Shown: positions 25,749 through 35,395 of the stretch, piece by piece
Layout: the number at the start of each line of letters is the position of its first letter
How positions within the stretch are numbered: the first letter of the stretch is position 1
NCBI GenBank assembly: GCA_942490945.1
Contig: CALNYZ010000018.1
Coordinates: forward strand, 496,001-560,000
Direction: 5' to 3'
DNA from: CALNYZ01 sp942490945
GTDB taxonomy: Bacteria; Pseudomonadota; Gammaproteobacteria; UBA6429; Thiohalophilaceae
Length of the DNA stretch: 64,000 nt
The notes under the pieces: model-generated
What the model was told of the DNA's origin: nothing
The model's input: the letters and a program-made list of their open reading frames with translations, nothing else
The model's database searches: none
Translations under genes and position numbers: made by a program

Positions 25749-26818
25749 GTTGTCTCCTGTTCAATTGTGTTGTGCTTCGCATGTTGCGCGAGTAATTTGA
25801 CGACCGGTGCAGGTAATCCGCGGGCATCCGGTGCGTCTGTGTTATACCAAACCAGTCGGTCATTTTCCATGATATGACCAAGGGATGAATCGCTGTTTGC
25901 GCTAACTTGCGCTAACACCGGGTCGATATCGAGATGAAAATGGCTGAACGTATGCCTTAATGTGGGGAGTCGATTTAACATATCAAGTTTAATGCCGAAT
26001 TTCTGATGTATAAAATCTGCTGGATCAGCATCAGCGGCACATTCCGGAAAGCTCCACAGGTTGCCCCAGATACCGGTAGGTGGACGCTGTTCCAGCAGGC
26101 AATTGTGTTGCTGATACAGCATCAGCATTTGTGTCCGTTTGACCGGCAAGGTCTTTTTCGCTTTGCGATAGGGGAATTCATGAGTACGTTGTTGCTGGTA
26201 AGCCACACATTTATCAGTGAATGGGCAAGTATCACACAAGGGTCGGCTGCGTTTACATACCGTGGCGCCCAAATCCATGATTGCCTGGGTGTAGTCTGCG
26301 ATCTGTGAATCTGGCGTATATTTTTCTGCCAGTTGCCAGAGTATTGTTTCCACTTTTTTATCACCCGGCCAGCCTTCGACGCCGTGCAGCCGGGTCAGTA
26401 CCCGTTTTACATTACCATCGAGGATGGCGTGTCGTTGCCCTAAAGCCTGAGCGAGAATGGCGCCAGCGGTTGAGCGGCCAATGCCGGGCAAATCTAGCAC
26501 CGTTTGATAGTCCGTTGGAAACTCACCGCTATGATCCGCAGCAATTATCCGGGCGGTTTTGTGCAGGTTGCGCGCGCGTGCGTAATACCCCAAACCGGTC
26601 CATAAATGCAACACGGCATCCTGGCTCGCGCTGGCCAGCGTCTTGATATCGGGAAATGTGGTGATGAAACGCTCAAAATAGGGAACGACTGTACTGACCT
26701 GAGTCTGCTGCAACATGATTTCGGAGAGCCATACGCGATACAGTGTGCGTGGTGACTGCCACGGCAGGTCATGTCGACCATATTTTTTATGCCAGGTAAG
26801 TAAGTCTTCACTTATCAT
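25745..26818 (-). CDS. mutY: A/G-specific adenine glycosylase
   Basis: 357 residues. MutY removes adenine mispaired with 8-oxoguanine. It shows the HhH-GPD core with MLQQTQV (catalytic Glu region follows), LPGIGRSTAGAIL and DLGATVC, and the 4Fe-4S loop with four Cys in C-x6-C-x2-C-x5-C spacing (KRSRPLCDTCPFTDKC). The C-terminal NUDIX-like domain (GIWGNLWSFPE, TLRHTFSHFHL) recognises 8-oxoG. It is the first gene of the mutY-yggX operon. Confidence 0.96.
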   Translation of the reverse strand: MISEDLLTWHKKYGRHDLPWQSPRTLYRVWLSEIMLQQTQVSTVVPYFERFITTFPDIKTLASASQDAVLHLWTGLGYYARARNLHKTARIIAADHSGEFPTDYQTVLDLPGIGRSTAGAILAQALGQRHAILDGNVKRVLTRLHGVEGWPGDKKVETILWQLAEKYTPDSQIADYTQAIMDLGATVCKRSRPLCDTCPFTDKCVAYQQQRTHEFPYRKAKKTLPVKRTQMLMLYQQHNCLLEQRPPTGIWGNLWSFPECAADADPADFIHQKFGIKLDMLNRLPTLRHTFSHFHLDIDPVLAQVSANSDSSLGHIMENDRLVWYNTDAPDARGLPAPVVKLLAQHAKHNTIEQETT

Positions 26819-27001
26819 AAGTTATTGTATTATATGTAAATAATGTCAATTTTCCATCCACATGCTTATGTCAGCGCATACCTGCCCAGCTTACCACAGC
26901 ATGTTGACTGATATTTTTTCACCTTATCTGCCAGATAAGATATGTGTGGCCGACGCGGTATAGATAAATAGCAGGCAAAAACACTAAAAGCAGCGTGGTT
27001 T

Positions 27002-28222
27002 ATGCCGATACAGGGTTTGTACAACGACCAGTTGACACTATGGATGAAACCTAACCGGACAGGATTTTTGTTCCACCACCGCAGCATCATGATTGTGGCT
27101 GTTGTGGTGCTTGCGTGTTTGACAGCGGGATATGCCTTAAAATTACCCCTTCTTATGTATATCGCGCTGGCCGGACTGATCAGCTGTTTTGGCTGGGCGC
27201 TGCTGGTGCTGAAACAAAATCAACATGTATGTGAAAAAATTGTCTGCTCTCTTGATAAGGGCGTGGCAGATGAAAGCCTGACAAGCAACAATCCAATGCT
27301 CCAGATGTTGATCGCTGCATTGCATGACAATCAGAACAAGACTGCCAGACTCAATGCCATGGTGGGAAATGTGTCGGAAAATCTGGCAAACAATGCTGAA
27401 GAAATTGCCATTACTGCCAAGGTTATTTCTGAGCAAATGCATATGCAAACGCAACGTGTACAGGACATTCACCAACGTATTGAAAAAATGCAGCAGGCGT
27501 TTTCCAATTCCATCGTCACAGCAGAACAAACCGTTGATGTGGCAAGTCAATCCGAAAAAGAAGGTAACAGCGGCAAATTGGTAATGACCGAGGCGATGTC
27601 ATCTATCTCGGCGCTGGTTGACTCAGTGCAGGTATCGGGCAAGCGGGTGCGTGAGTTGGGAAATGTGAGTGAGTCGATTAGCGGCATTATTAATGTGATC
27701 AAGGGCGTGGCTGAACAAACCAATCTGTTGGCATTAAATGCGGCGATTGAAGCAGCGCGTGCGGGTGAGCAGGGACGCGGGTTTGCCGTGGTGGCTGATG
27801 AGGTTCGATCATTGGCCAGTAAAACCCAGCAGTATGCCAATGAAATTCAGGACATCATTTCTGATTTGATACAACAAGTTAATCAAACCGAAACGGAAAT
27901 CAAGTCAACGGTAGATCTGGCGCAAAAGTCGGATGAACATATTGAAGGTGTTGTCATGTCTTACTCCGAAATTGTGGGTTACATGCTTGAAGTGAACAAG
28001 TTGGGGGAATCGTTGGCGATGACAACAAAAAATGAAAAAGTTTCCAGCAGTGACATTTATGCCATGATTGATGAAATAAAAGTGATTGGTGAGACAACCA
28101 AGGATAATATCAGTAATCTTGCCAGCGCCAGTGCTGAACTGGGTAAACTAGGTGAGCAACTTGATATGATCGCAAGTGACAGTCACAATAAAAAATCCGC
28201 AGATGAAATTGATTTGTTTTAA
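27002..28222 (+). CDS. Methyl-accepting chemotaxis-type signalling protein
   Basis: 406 residues. Two adjacent hydrophobic helices (about 28-45 and 50-66) anchor it with no periplasmic sensor domain. A long coiled coil and the MCP signalling tip follow (GVAEQTNLLALNAAIEAARAGEQGRGFAVVADEVRSLA, residues about 234-272 in pieces). It probably couples to CheA/CheW or a Pil-type pathway. It ends SADEIDLF, like the DDVELF end of the protein at 5057-5614. The stop overlaps the convergent AsmA stop. Confidence 0.88.
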   Translation: MPIQGLYNDQLTLWMKPNRTGFLFHHRSIMIVAVVVLACLTAGYALKLPLLMYIALAGLISCFGWALLVLKQNQHVCEKIVCSLDKGVADESLTSNNPMLQMLIAALHDNQNKTARLNAMVGNVSENLANNAEEIAITAKVISEQMHMQTQRVQDIHQRIEKMQQAFSNSIVTAEQTVDVASQSEKEGNSGKLVMTEAMSSISALVDSVQVSGKRVRELGNVSESISGIINVIKGVAEQTNLLALNAAIEAARAGEQGRGFAVVADEVRSLASKTQQYANEIQDIISDLIQQVNQTETEIKSTVDLAQKSDEHIEGVVMSYSEIVGYMLEVNKLGESLAMTTKNEKVSSSDIYAMIDEIKVIGETTKDNISNLASASAELGKLGEQLDMIASDSHNKKSADEIDLF

Positions 28223-30087
28223 TTAAACAGATCTTTTAACTTGTTTTTTACCTTGTCTTCCAGTTTGTGTTTTTTATCATCCAGGTTTTGTTTTTTCTGT
28301 TCCAACTTCTGATATTTCGCCGATTTTTTGTAATCATCAGCAATGGCGTCCAGCAACACCTTGCTTTTAATATCGTATTGCGGATTTTTGAGACTGCCGC
28401 TTAAATATATTGGAATTGCCTTACCCTTTAAATCAATATCAATACCATTAAAATGTATGATATGGGATTTGTTGTAAAAATAATTGACCTTATAGTCGAG
28501 TGATTGTGCCAGCAAATTGACATTTCCCGCACCGGTAACACGGGCACGAGTTGATACCGCGTTCAGATCGTTATTGCTTGCGATGGCATCCTTGATTGTG
28601 AAACTCGCAGTAAGTATATCAAACGCGGTGATTTCCTTGTTGTCGTCCTGATTTTTTATCAGTTTGTTTAATTTTGAATCTTGCAATATGGAACGGGCAA
28701 GCTTGATGCTCATCAGTTGGGCGTCGGTAATTTTTACCTTGCCTGAGGCAATCATATTTTTAAATAATGCGTCAGCAGTAGAACCGTTTGCGCTGAATTT
28801 TATGTTCAGATCGGATATTCCTGAAACCAGCTTGTCACCCATATAATCAACAAGCAGCTGCCCCATGTTTACCTGTGTCAGCGTCTGGTCGCCATCTACC
28901 TGAATGGCTTGATTTTTTGCCGCAAGGTTAACCGTCCCGTTAAATGTGCCACCGTATAATTTTGCCGACGGCGCGATGGAAATGGCGTTATTTTTGCTGG
29001 CAAACTTCAGCACAATGTCTTGTGCCTTGAGATTATTAAATACCATTTTGCCAAGCGCCAGTTGACCATTTAAATTGGCCGCCAGAATGACCAGAGGATT
29101 CGCGCTATCCTGTTTTGCAGTGTTTGCAGTGTTTGCAGTGTTTGCAGTGTTTGCAGTGTTTGCAGTGTTTGCAGTGTTGATACCTGATGTTGGGACAGGG
29201 CGATAGTCATCGACATTTATTATGTCAGCTGACAATTTAAAATGCAGTGGGTAGTCCGGTTTCAAAACAACTGACAGGTCACCGTTGAGTGTCGTTTTGT
29301 CGAATACAGTTTTAAGCGAATCAAGCTTGAGCGAATTGTTTTTATAATGATATTTGCTGCTGAGCGAGAATTTTTCCAGTGCATTCTTGTCCTGCATGAC
29401 AGGCATGCTTATACCAAACAAAGCAGCCAGTTTGCGGGGTGAAAATTCCTGACTCTTGATGTGGCCTGTAATCTGGTATTGCGAATCGACAGGTGTAATG
29501 TGTGTGTCGCCCGTCAGCTTGAGCATTTGCATGGCAAAATTGCTGTTAGTTAAATGAATCGACTTGTCAGCATTCTTGTATAAAAGATCAGAGTGTAGTT
29601 TTAACGGTAATATTGTTTTAGCCGGTGTGCGATAATTTAGTTTGATATCGATACTGGTTTTTTGATCCGGCTTAAAACCGGATGAGGTAAAGGTGATATT
29701 GCTCAATTCATGCGGAGGCGAGTTTGCCGCGGTACGAATAACACTTTTAGCGATCTTGACCGTGCCAATTTTGGGTTCGCCTGTGAACAGTGATAACAGC
29801 TTAATATTCAAGTTAAGCCCATGCGTGTCGACACTCAACTGTTGAGCGGATTTGGTGCGGGCCAGTTTTATTTGTTCAACTGCCAGATTGAGTTGCGGAA
29901 AAAATTCCAGTTTGATTTTGCCCGGTATCGTAATGTCGTAACCCGTCAAACTCGACAGTTCGGTCTGAATTTTTTGCTTGTAATCGTTGGGGTCGATAAA
30001 CAAGACAGCGAGCACGACAGTGGTGATGAAAATCACCACAATACCAAGCAGGCTGAAAAGGATTATTTTTTTTGCTGAGAGCTTCAT
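28219..30087 (-). CDS. AsmA-family protein
   Basis: 622 residues. One N-terminal membrane helix (about 8-30) is followed by a long beta-rich periplasmic body with the AsmA pattern (FIDPNDYKQKIQTELSSLTGYDITIPGKIKLEFFP; LNGQLALGKMVFNNLKAQDI; C-terminal GNVNLLAQSLDYKVNY). These proteins act in phospholipid transfer and outer-membrane assembly. A low-complexity insert of seven NTA repeats lies near residue 305, and the C-terminus is a Lys/Asp/Leu-rich coiled tail (KLEQKKQNLDDKKHKLEDK). Confidence 0.88.
   Translation of the reverse strand: MKLSAKKIILFSLLGIVVIFITTVVLAVLFIDPNDYKQKIQTELSSLTGYDITIPGKIKLEFFPQLNLAVEQIKLARTKSAQQLSVDTHGLNLNIKLLSLFTGEPKIGTVKIAKSVIRTAANSPPHELSNITFTSSGFKPDQKTSIDIKLNYRTPAKTILPLKLHSDLLYKNADKSIHLTNSNFAMQMLKLTGDTHITPVDSQYQITGHIKSQEFSPRKLAALFGISMPVMQDKNALEKFSLSSKYHYKNNSLKLDSLKTVFDKTTLNGDLSVVLKPDYPLHFKLSADIINVDDYRPVPTSGINTANTANTANTANTANTANTAKQDSANPLVILAANLNGQLALGKMVFNNLKAQDIVLKFASKNNAISIAPSAKLYGGTFNGTVNLAAKNQAIQVDGDQTLTQVNMGQLLVDYMGDKLVSGISDLNIKFSANGSTADALFKNMIASGKVKITDAQLMSIKLARSILQDSKLNKLIKNQDDNKEITAFDILTASFTIKDAIASNNDLNAVSTRARVTGAGNVNLLAQSLDYKVNYFYNKSHIIHFNGIDIDLKGKAIPIYLSGSLKNPQYDIKSKVLLDAIADDYKKSAKYQKLEQKKQNLDDKKHKLEDKVKNKLKDLFN
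29114..29176 (-). repeat. Seven perfect 9-bp tandem repeats in the AsmA gene
   Basis: The unit TTTGCAGTG (plus strand) is repeated seven times without a mismatch and encodes (Asn-Thr-Ala)7. The unit length is a multiple of three, so copy-number changes alter linker length but keep the frame. Perfect identity suggests recent expansion by replication slippage. Confidence 0.95.
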
Positions 30088-30113
30088 GGCATTCCTGTGA
30101 AACTGTGTGAATA

Positions 30114-31451
30114 TTAGTTCTTGCTTGTAGCTGCAGTATCAAGCCAAATTCGGTCATGCTTGTCAATAATATCAGTAGAGTGTACCAGTCCCAGTTTTTT
30201 TACGCTGGCGAATAATGGTATGGAATAGGAAGCTCCATTTTTTACAATTTTGTCGTATTTGTAAAGAATCGCCAGATTAAACGTTCCTTTCGGATTGTTT
30301 TTGTTATGCGACTTTAAAATCCACTCATGGGCGAGTTTGTAATTTTGTTTAACGCCCACACCATTGGCGTACATACAACCCAGTCTGTTTTGTGCGTGAT
30401 CATCACCAGCTCTGGCAGCGATAAGATACCAGACGGCAGCTTGCGCTATATCCTGTTCCGTGCCTTTGCCTTGCATGTAGGCGTTGGCAACCGATATGGC
30501 GGAGTCCATGTTGCCGGCATCCACCGCACGAATAGACCACATCAAAGCTTTACTTAAATCTTGCTTGATGCCTTTGCTAAACCTGTAATGCCAGGCAATC
30601 CAGCCATATGCCGGGCTGAAGCCTGCATCAGCCGCTTGTGACGTATGGTAGTAAGCTTTTTTGTTGTCAATTTCTCCGCCCCGGTTATATCTGTACAACA
30701 TACCCAGATAATAGTGGGCAACTATGTTTTTCCTGTTTGCTGCGGCAAGTCCACATGTACTGCGGGCATTTTTATATTCTTTATCCTGGTATGCACGGCG
30801 ACATTCCTGTTCCAGAAATCTGGCGCCGTCTTTAATTACCACACTATCACCGGTGCTGTGTCCTGCAAGAAATTGCTGGTTAATTAAATAAATATCGTAG
30901 TTATCCCTGAATTGTTGTAGCACGTCGTGTTCATCGCAAATGTACAAGACTTCCGGTTCTGAATTATTCCGATGACTCAGTAACACTTTCTGTTCGGTAT
31001 CGTATTGGTATTTTATTTTTGAGGAATAAAATAATTCGAGGTCTTTATTGTTGCGTTTAATAATCGGGATGACGAGCGGGGCAGTGGGGGAGAAAAATTG
31101 CAGGTATTTATTGTGTGCCAAATCAATACGCTGAAAATGGTATGAACAATCCCAGCTGCTCGATAACCAGTTATCAAAAATTGCATCATCAAAGTGGCTG
31201 GTCAGGTTATGCAGCATGTCTTGTCGTGCAACTATTTTCTCGCGCTTGTTAGGAGAGATCCATTTGTTTTGTTTACGTGCAACAATCGGTTTGGGTGCTG
31301 CTTGTGATTGTGGTGGTGTGTATTCACGGGAAGGCCGATCGGTAAAGACAACATAACCTTCGGGAGATACTTCGCGGTATATTTCAGCCTGTACCTGTGC
31401 TGACACAAGCACGAGAATAAATAATAGTTTGGGAGACTTTATTTTTATCAT
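30114..31451 (-). CDS. Secreted DUF4124 plus Sel1-repeat protein
   Basis: 445 residues. A signal peptide (about 1-22, QVQAEIY) precedes a DUF4124-type segment (EIYREVSPEGYVVFTDRPS). A middle domain of unknown type follows, and Sel1/TPR-like repeats begin near residue 225 (YYLGMLYRYNRGG, AYGWIAWHYRFSKGI, AISVANAYMQGKGTEQDIAQAAVWYLIAARAG, NRLGCMYANGVGV). Sel1 arrays mediate protein contacts. Probably periplasmic. It lies 26 bp upstream of the AsmA gene on the same strand, so the two may work together on the envelope. Confidence 0.8.
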   Translation of the reverse strand: MIKIKSPKLLFILVLVSAQVQAEIYREVSPEGYVVFTDRPSREYTPPQSQAAPKPIVARKQNKWISPNKREKIVARQDMLHNLTSHFDDAIFDNWLSSSWDCSYHFQRIDLAHNKYLQFFSPTAPLVIPIIKRNNKDLELFYSSKIKYQYDTEQKVLLSHRNNSEPEVLYICDEHDVLQQFRDNYDIYLINQQFLAGHSTGDSVVIKDGARFLEQECRRAYQDKEYKNARSTCGLAAANRKNIVAHYYLGMLYRYNRGGEIDNKKAYYHTSQAADAGFSPAYGWIAWHYRFSKGIKQDLSKALMWSIRAVDAGNMDSAISVANAYMQGKGTEQDIAQAAVWYLIAARAGDDHAQNRLGCMYANGVGVKQNYKLAHEWILKSHNKNNPKGTFNLAILYKYDKIVKNGASYSIPLFASVKKLGLVHSTDIIDKHDRIWLDTAATSKN

Positions 31452-31473
31452 GTCATGTTTAATCCAGAAAATC

Positions 31474-31547
31474 TGGAGCGGGTGATGGGAATCGAACCCA
31501 CGTATGCAGCTTGGGAAGCTGCCGTTCTACCATTGAACTACACCCGC
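31474..31547 (-). tRNA. tRNA-Gly (CCC)
   Basis: 74 bases. Acceptor GCGGGTG (5' end 31547) pairs with CACCCGC. The anticodon stem GCAGC/GCTGC encloses TTCCCAA (anticodon CCC). T loop GGTTCGATTCC. The CCA end is encoded (31476-31474). Confidence 0.96.
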
Positions 31548-31620
31548 GATATTGAAATTCTATGTTATACACAGGCATAAGCACAGTCCAAACAGGAAAA
31601 TTCATTAAATAAAAAATTTG

Positions 31621-34038
31621 TTATGGTCTGGTAATAAAGTCTGCGAAAGGTGCAGGTATATGCAAGCCATAACCTTGTGCAAAATCGATATGCATGTTCT
31701 CAACTCGTTTTAATATATCGTTATCCTCAACATACTCTGCGATCGTTTTTAATCCCATAATGTGACCAATCTGATTAATTGCTTCAACCATGGCGGCATC
31801 GGTATCATCACGTAACATGTCTTTGACGAAAGCACCATCAATCTTGAGGAAATCGACATGCAGATTTTTCAGGTAAGCAAATGAACTGAGGCCGCTGCCA
31901 AAATCATCCAGCGCAAAATAACAACCAAGACTTTTTAATTTTGTAATAAAGACGATGGCTTGCTTCAGATTGCTGATAGCTGCGGTTTCCGTAATTTCAA
32001 AACACAAATTACGTGGATCGACATCAGCATCATTAATAGCCGTAACTATAAATTCAAGAAAACCTGGTTCCGCTATGGAATGGCCGGACAGGTTAATAGC
32101 AATTAACGTGTTTGTCAGTTTGTGTTCTGTTATCAGCGATATTATATTTGTGACTACCCATTTATCAATTTTGGACATCAGGTGAAAGCGTTCGGCTGCC
32201 GGGATAAAAGCAACGGGTTGAATGAGTTTACCGTCTTCATCTATCATCCTGACCAGTATTTCAACAAAATATTTTTTGGAAATAGTCCCTGGTACCAGCG
32301 TGATTATATCCTGGTAATATAAAGTAAAACGATTGTGTTCCAGTGCAGTGGAAATTTCCGAGACAAGCTGCATTTCGTTGCGTTTTCTAACATGTTCCTC
32401 ATCTGCGCTGTGATGCACGTGAACCCGATTCCTGCCGTTCTCCTTGGCAATGTAACAGGCAACGTCTGCCGCGCTCAGGATTTCCGAGATCTCATCAGTT
32501 TCCTTGTCAATCTGCACAAGACCAATACTTATGCCGATTTCAAATGACCGTTCGCTCCATTCAAAGCGAAAGTTTTCGACCAGCGAACGTATTTTTTCTG
32601 CTGCCTGGATTGCGCGATCCAGTGGACAGTTTTCAAATAATATACCGAATTCGTCTCCACCCAGACGGGCGATGGTGTCGGTATCGCGAATTTCCTGATT
32701 TAACACTACCGAAAGCTTGCGCAGTAACTCATCCCCGGCGAAATGCCCGCAGGTATCATTTACAATTTTGAATTGATCGAGATCCATATAAAGCAAGGCA
32801 TGGGTGCGGTTTTCTTCCCTGGCGACAGAGATTGCCTGCTTAACGCGGGTTTCAAACTCGCCGCGATTAACCAGACCGGTAAGAGAATCATGTCGCGCCT
32901 GATACGCCATTTGTCTGGCCATATGACGTGCGCCACTGACATCATGAAACACCAGAATCACACCAATGATATCGCCTGATTTGTCCATGATTGGTGCGGC
33001 ACTGTCTTCAATGGGGTATTCTGTTCCGTCTTTGCTTTCCAGTATGGTGTGATTGGCCAGGGTGACAATTTGTCTTGTCGCCAGGCATTTACGTACCGGG
33101 TTTTCAATAACGCGTCGACTGATTTCATTCTTGATGATAAAAATATCGTCTAATGAACGACCCCGAGCTTCAATCATTTTCCAGCCAGTAAGTCTTTCTG
33201 CAACGGGATTGAGTAACTCCACCCGGCCTTGTGTGTCAGTGGTAATGACGCCATCACCAATTGATTCGAGGGTAACGAGGATTTTTTCTTTTTCGTTAAA
33301 TAAGGCTCTTTCCGAATTCTGGATGGCGTGAATCTTGTCGCGAATAGCGATGGTCATTTTATTGAAATTTTTTGCCAGTTCGCCGATCTCATCCTGACTG
33401 GAAATATAAATGCTGGAATCGTAGTTGCCGGAACTGATATCACGTGTTGCTGCAAGTAACAGTTTGATATGCTTGGTAAGGAAATAACCAGCTACGGATA
33501 GCAGCAAAATAGTCAGAAAAACTTCAGTGGCCGCAATCAGAATGCCCTGTTTAAATAGCTCGTCTCGAACGGCGAGAAGTTTAGTCAGCGATATTCCATA
33601 GCGCACTGTACCGACTGACAGCTGCCCAAGCTGTAAGGGTGCGTAGGTGTCAAATATTTTGTCGCTCTGTGCAGAGTCGAGGTCTTTATCAAATGCGGGT
33701 GGATTGGCAGTCTCTACTTTGCCTTTGGAGATATACACATTATTCTGGTCATCATAAACAATGATGTATGCCAGTCCGGAATCTTTGTCTTTAAGTAAAT
33801 TATCAAGAACTTCATGTAGTGTTACATAATTTCGTTCAAACAACAGACCGCTCAGGGCAACATCCAGCAGTGGTTTGACACCTTCAGTCAGTGTTTTGGT
33901 GTGTTGTTCAACCGCACTATTCATCAGGCGCAGGCTGTTGCCCAACAAGAGCGCGAGCATGATGAATTCGATACTGACACTGACCAGAATTAATTTAAAA
34001 CGAAGTGAGTGCCTGAACAGATACAGCAGATTGGTCAT
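31621..34038 (-). CDS. Membrane HAMP-PAS-GGDEF-EAL signalling protein
   Basis: 805 residues. Two membrane helices (about 14-35 and 165-187) flank a periplasmic sensor. A HAMP linker, a PAS domain (ESIGDGVITTDTQGRVELLNPVAERLTGW), a GGDEF domain with an intact RLGGDEFG site and an EAL domain follow. The EAL signature itself reads EIL, though NLSGHS, EITETAA and DDFGSGLSSFAYLK are kept. It probably makes cyclic di-GMP, with phosphodiesterase activity doubtful. The start overlaps the stop of a PhnD-like receptor gene by 4 bp, so the receptor is the likely input. Confidence 0.9.
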   Translation of the reverse strand: MTNLLYLFRHSLRFKLILVSVSIEFIMLALLLGNSLRLMNSAVEQHTKTLTEGVKPLLDVALSGLLFERNYVTLHEVLDNLLKDKDSGLAYIIVYDDQNNVYISKGKVETANPPAFDKDLDSAQSDKIFDTYAPLQLGQLSVGTVRYGISLTKLLAVRDELFKQGILIAATEVFLTILLLSVAGYFLTKHIKLLLAATRDISSGNYDSSIYISSQDEIGELAKNFNKMTIAIRDKIHAIQNSERALFNEKEKILVTLESIGDGVITTDTQGRVELLNPVAERLTGWKMIEARGRSLDDIFIIKNEISRRVIENPVRKCLATRQIVTLANHTILESKDGTEYPIEDSAAPIMDKSGDIIGVILVFHDVSGARHMARQMAYQARHDSLTGLVNRGEFETRVKQAISVAREENRTHALLYMDLDQFKIVNDTCGHFAGDELLRKLSVVLNQEIRDTDTIARLGGDEFGILFENCPLDRAIQAAEKIRSLVENFRFEWSERSFEIGISIGLVQIDKETDEISEILSAADVACYIAKENGRNRVHVHHSADEEHVRKRNEMQLVSEISTALEHNRFTLYYQDIITLVPGTISKKYFVEILVRMIDEDGKLIQPVAFIPAAERFHLMSKIDKWVVTNIISLITEHKLTNTLIAINLSGHSIAEPGFLEFIVTAINDADVDPRNLCFEITETAAISNLKQAIVFITKLKSLGCYFALDDFGSGLSSFAYLKNLHVDFLKIDGAFVKDMLRDDTDAAMVEAINQIGHIMGLKTIAEYVEDNDILKRVENMHIDFAQGYGLHIPAPFADFITRP

Positions 34039-34871
34039 TTTTTTGGCTGCAAGAATATTTTAATAAAGGGCGTAAGTGATTCCATTTCTTCATCAGTGAT
34101 GGGCTTGAAATGTTTAAATCCCGTTCTGGTCAAATACGCCTTGCCCTCCGGCATGTTTTCGAAATTGAGTAATGCCTGAACAAGCTTTTGACGCTGTTGT
34201 TCCGATACAGTTTTACCTGTCATCACCATGAAGCCGGGTGCTACCCGTGTTTTACCGATCACACGAACATTCTCACGATCTTTCACGCCAATTTTATTAA
34301 ACAGTAAAATGCCGGTGACCGAGGCATCACTCTCGCCACGAAGGGGTGCATACATCGCATTATTATGGGTGCGGGTAAGCCGGAACGTGACATCCTTACC
34401 GACCTGTAATCCCAGTTCATTCAATTGTTGTTCAACCATTTGCGTGATGATTGCAGCTCGCCCCACCAGTGTGATGACTTTACCCTTCAAATCACCAAGC
34501 TCTTTAATAGGACTATCCTTGTGTACCAGATAGATTCCTTGTACTTCATGCATGGTATGGGCGACACGTTTATAACCCTGCTGTTCGGCGAGGCGGCCAA
34601 GGTGCGGGGCCGTCATGATGATGTCGTATTTCCCCTGACCAGTACGCGCAATAAATTCCTTAAAGGAGGGCGCAGTCACCAGGCTGACTTTTGTCGCGAG
34701 TATCCTTTCTATTTCTTTTACCAGTGGGGTATGGAATTTAACCAGTTGGCCCGGCGTGACATAGGGAAAAATACCAAATTGCAGATGTTTGTCATTGGCC
34801 TGGAGCTGGTTGGTTGTCATCAGCAGCAGGCATGCAATTGGCCCGAGATATTGTCGTGAGTATTTCCACAT
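34035..34871 (-). CDS. PhnD-like periplasmic receptor coupled to a GGDEF/EAL protein
   Basis: 278 residues from ATG 34871, chosen because GGAG lies 8 bases upstream (the frame is open to 34907). A signal peptide precedes LQFGIFPYVTPGQLVKFHTPLVKEIERIL, the opening of PhnD-type receptors, followed by YDIIMTAPHLGRLA, TLVGRAAIITQMVEQ and MYAPLRGESDASVTG. No transport genes are adjacent. The 4-bp overlap with the GGDEF/EAL gene says the ligand signal is passed to the cyclic di-GMP enzyme. Ligand unknown, perhaps a phosphonate, phosphate or other oxyanion. Confidence 0.82.
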   Translation of the reverse strand: MWKYSRQYLGPIACLLLMTTNQLQANDKHLQFGIFPYVTPGQLVKFHTPLVKEIERILATKVSLVTAPSFKEFIARTGQGKYDIIMTAPHLGRLAEQQGYKRVAHTMHEVQGIYLVHKDSPIKELGDLKGKVITLVGRAAIITQMVEQQLNELGLQVGKDVTFRLTRTHNNAMYAPLRGESDASVTGILLFNKIGVKDRENVRVIGKTRVAPGFMVMTGKTVSEQQRQKLVQALLNFENMPEGKAYLTRTGFKHFKPITDEEMESLTPFIKIFLQPKK

Positions 34872-35159
34872 AGGTTTTCTCCAAACAAAGCCCCCCAATA
34901 ACATCATTAATAGTAGGATACGGCAGCAATAATGTACAAAGAAATTAACAGTTTACATTGATTTAGCGCAATCACTGGTGACAAACAAAGTTGCGATACT
35001 AAATGTCTTCTTTATTTGTAAACTTAGGAGACCGAGGTATTTGCACAAATATCTATAGCCAGTTTGGAACAGCTAACTACGTGCTTAAAACACGCAACTT
35101 TTATCAGTCCACGTTTGTATACATTGACCGCTATATCGATGTCTCGGTAAGCTATCGCT

Positions 35160-35360
35160 ATGGAAATCACAGTAAACGGCGAAACGACAGACATCGCGCA
35201 AAATTGCTCGGCGGCGCAACTGGTTGAGCAGCTAGGGCTGATCGGCAAGCGCATTGCGATTGAAGTGAATCAGGAGATCGTCCCGCGTAGTACTTATAAT
35301 AACCACATACTATCACCCGGTGATAAAGTAGAAATTGTCCATGCGGTGGGTGGTGGTTAA
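35160..35360 (+). CDS. thiS: Thiamine biosynthesis sulfur carrier ThiS
   Basis: 66 residues with the ubiquitin-like fold and terminal Gly-Gly (HAVGGG) that is adenylated and thiocarboxylated. Its thiocarboxylate gives sulfur to the thiazole made by ThiG, encoded 35 bp downstream. The 250 bp upstream show no TPP-riboswitch pattern that I can recognise. Confidence 0.95.
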   Translation: MEITVNGETTDIAQNCSAAQLVEQLGLIGKRIAIEVNQEIVPRSTYNNHILSPGDKVEIVHAVGGG

Positions 35361-35395
35361 TTATTGCATCCAAGCAAAATTCATTCGAGGCCAGT

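Noticed and set aside
29114..29176. Possible CRISPR-like array
   Set aside because: The 9-bp units are contiguous with no spacers and are in frame in an AsmA gene.
25257..31547. tRNA-Phe and tRNA-Gly as integration sites of an element
   Set aside because: No partial tRNA copy, integrase or direct repeat is seen near either gene.
35003..35227. 74-codon open frame before thiS, and a possible TPP riboswitch in 34908-35159
   Set aside because: The frame overlaps thiS and has no family pattern or good ribosome site. I could not find the conserved TPP-riboswitch cores in this stretch.
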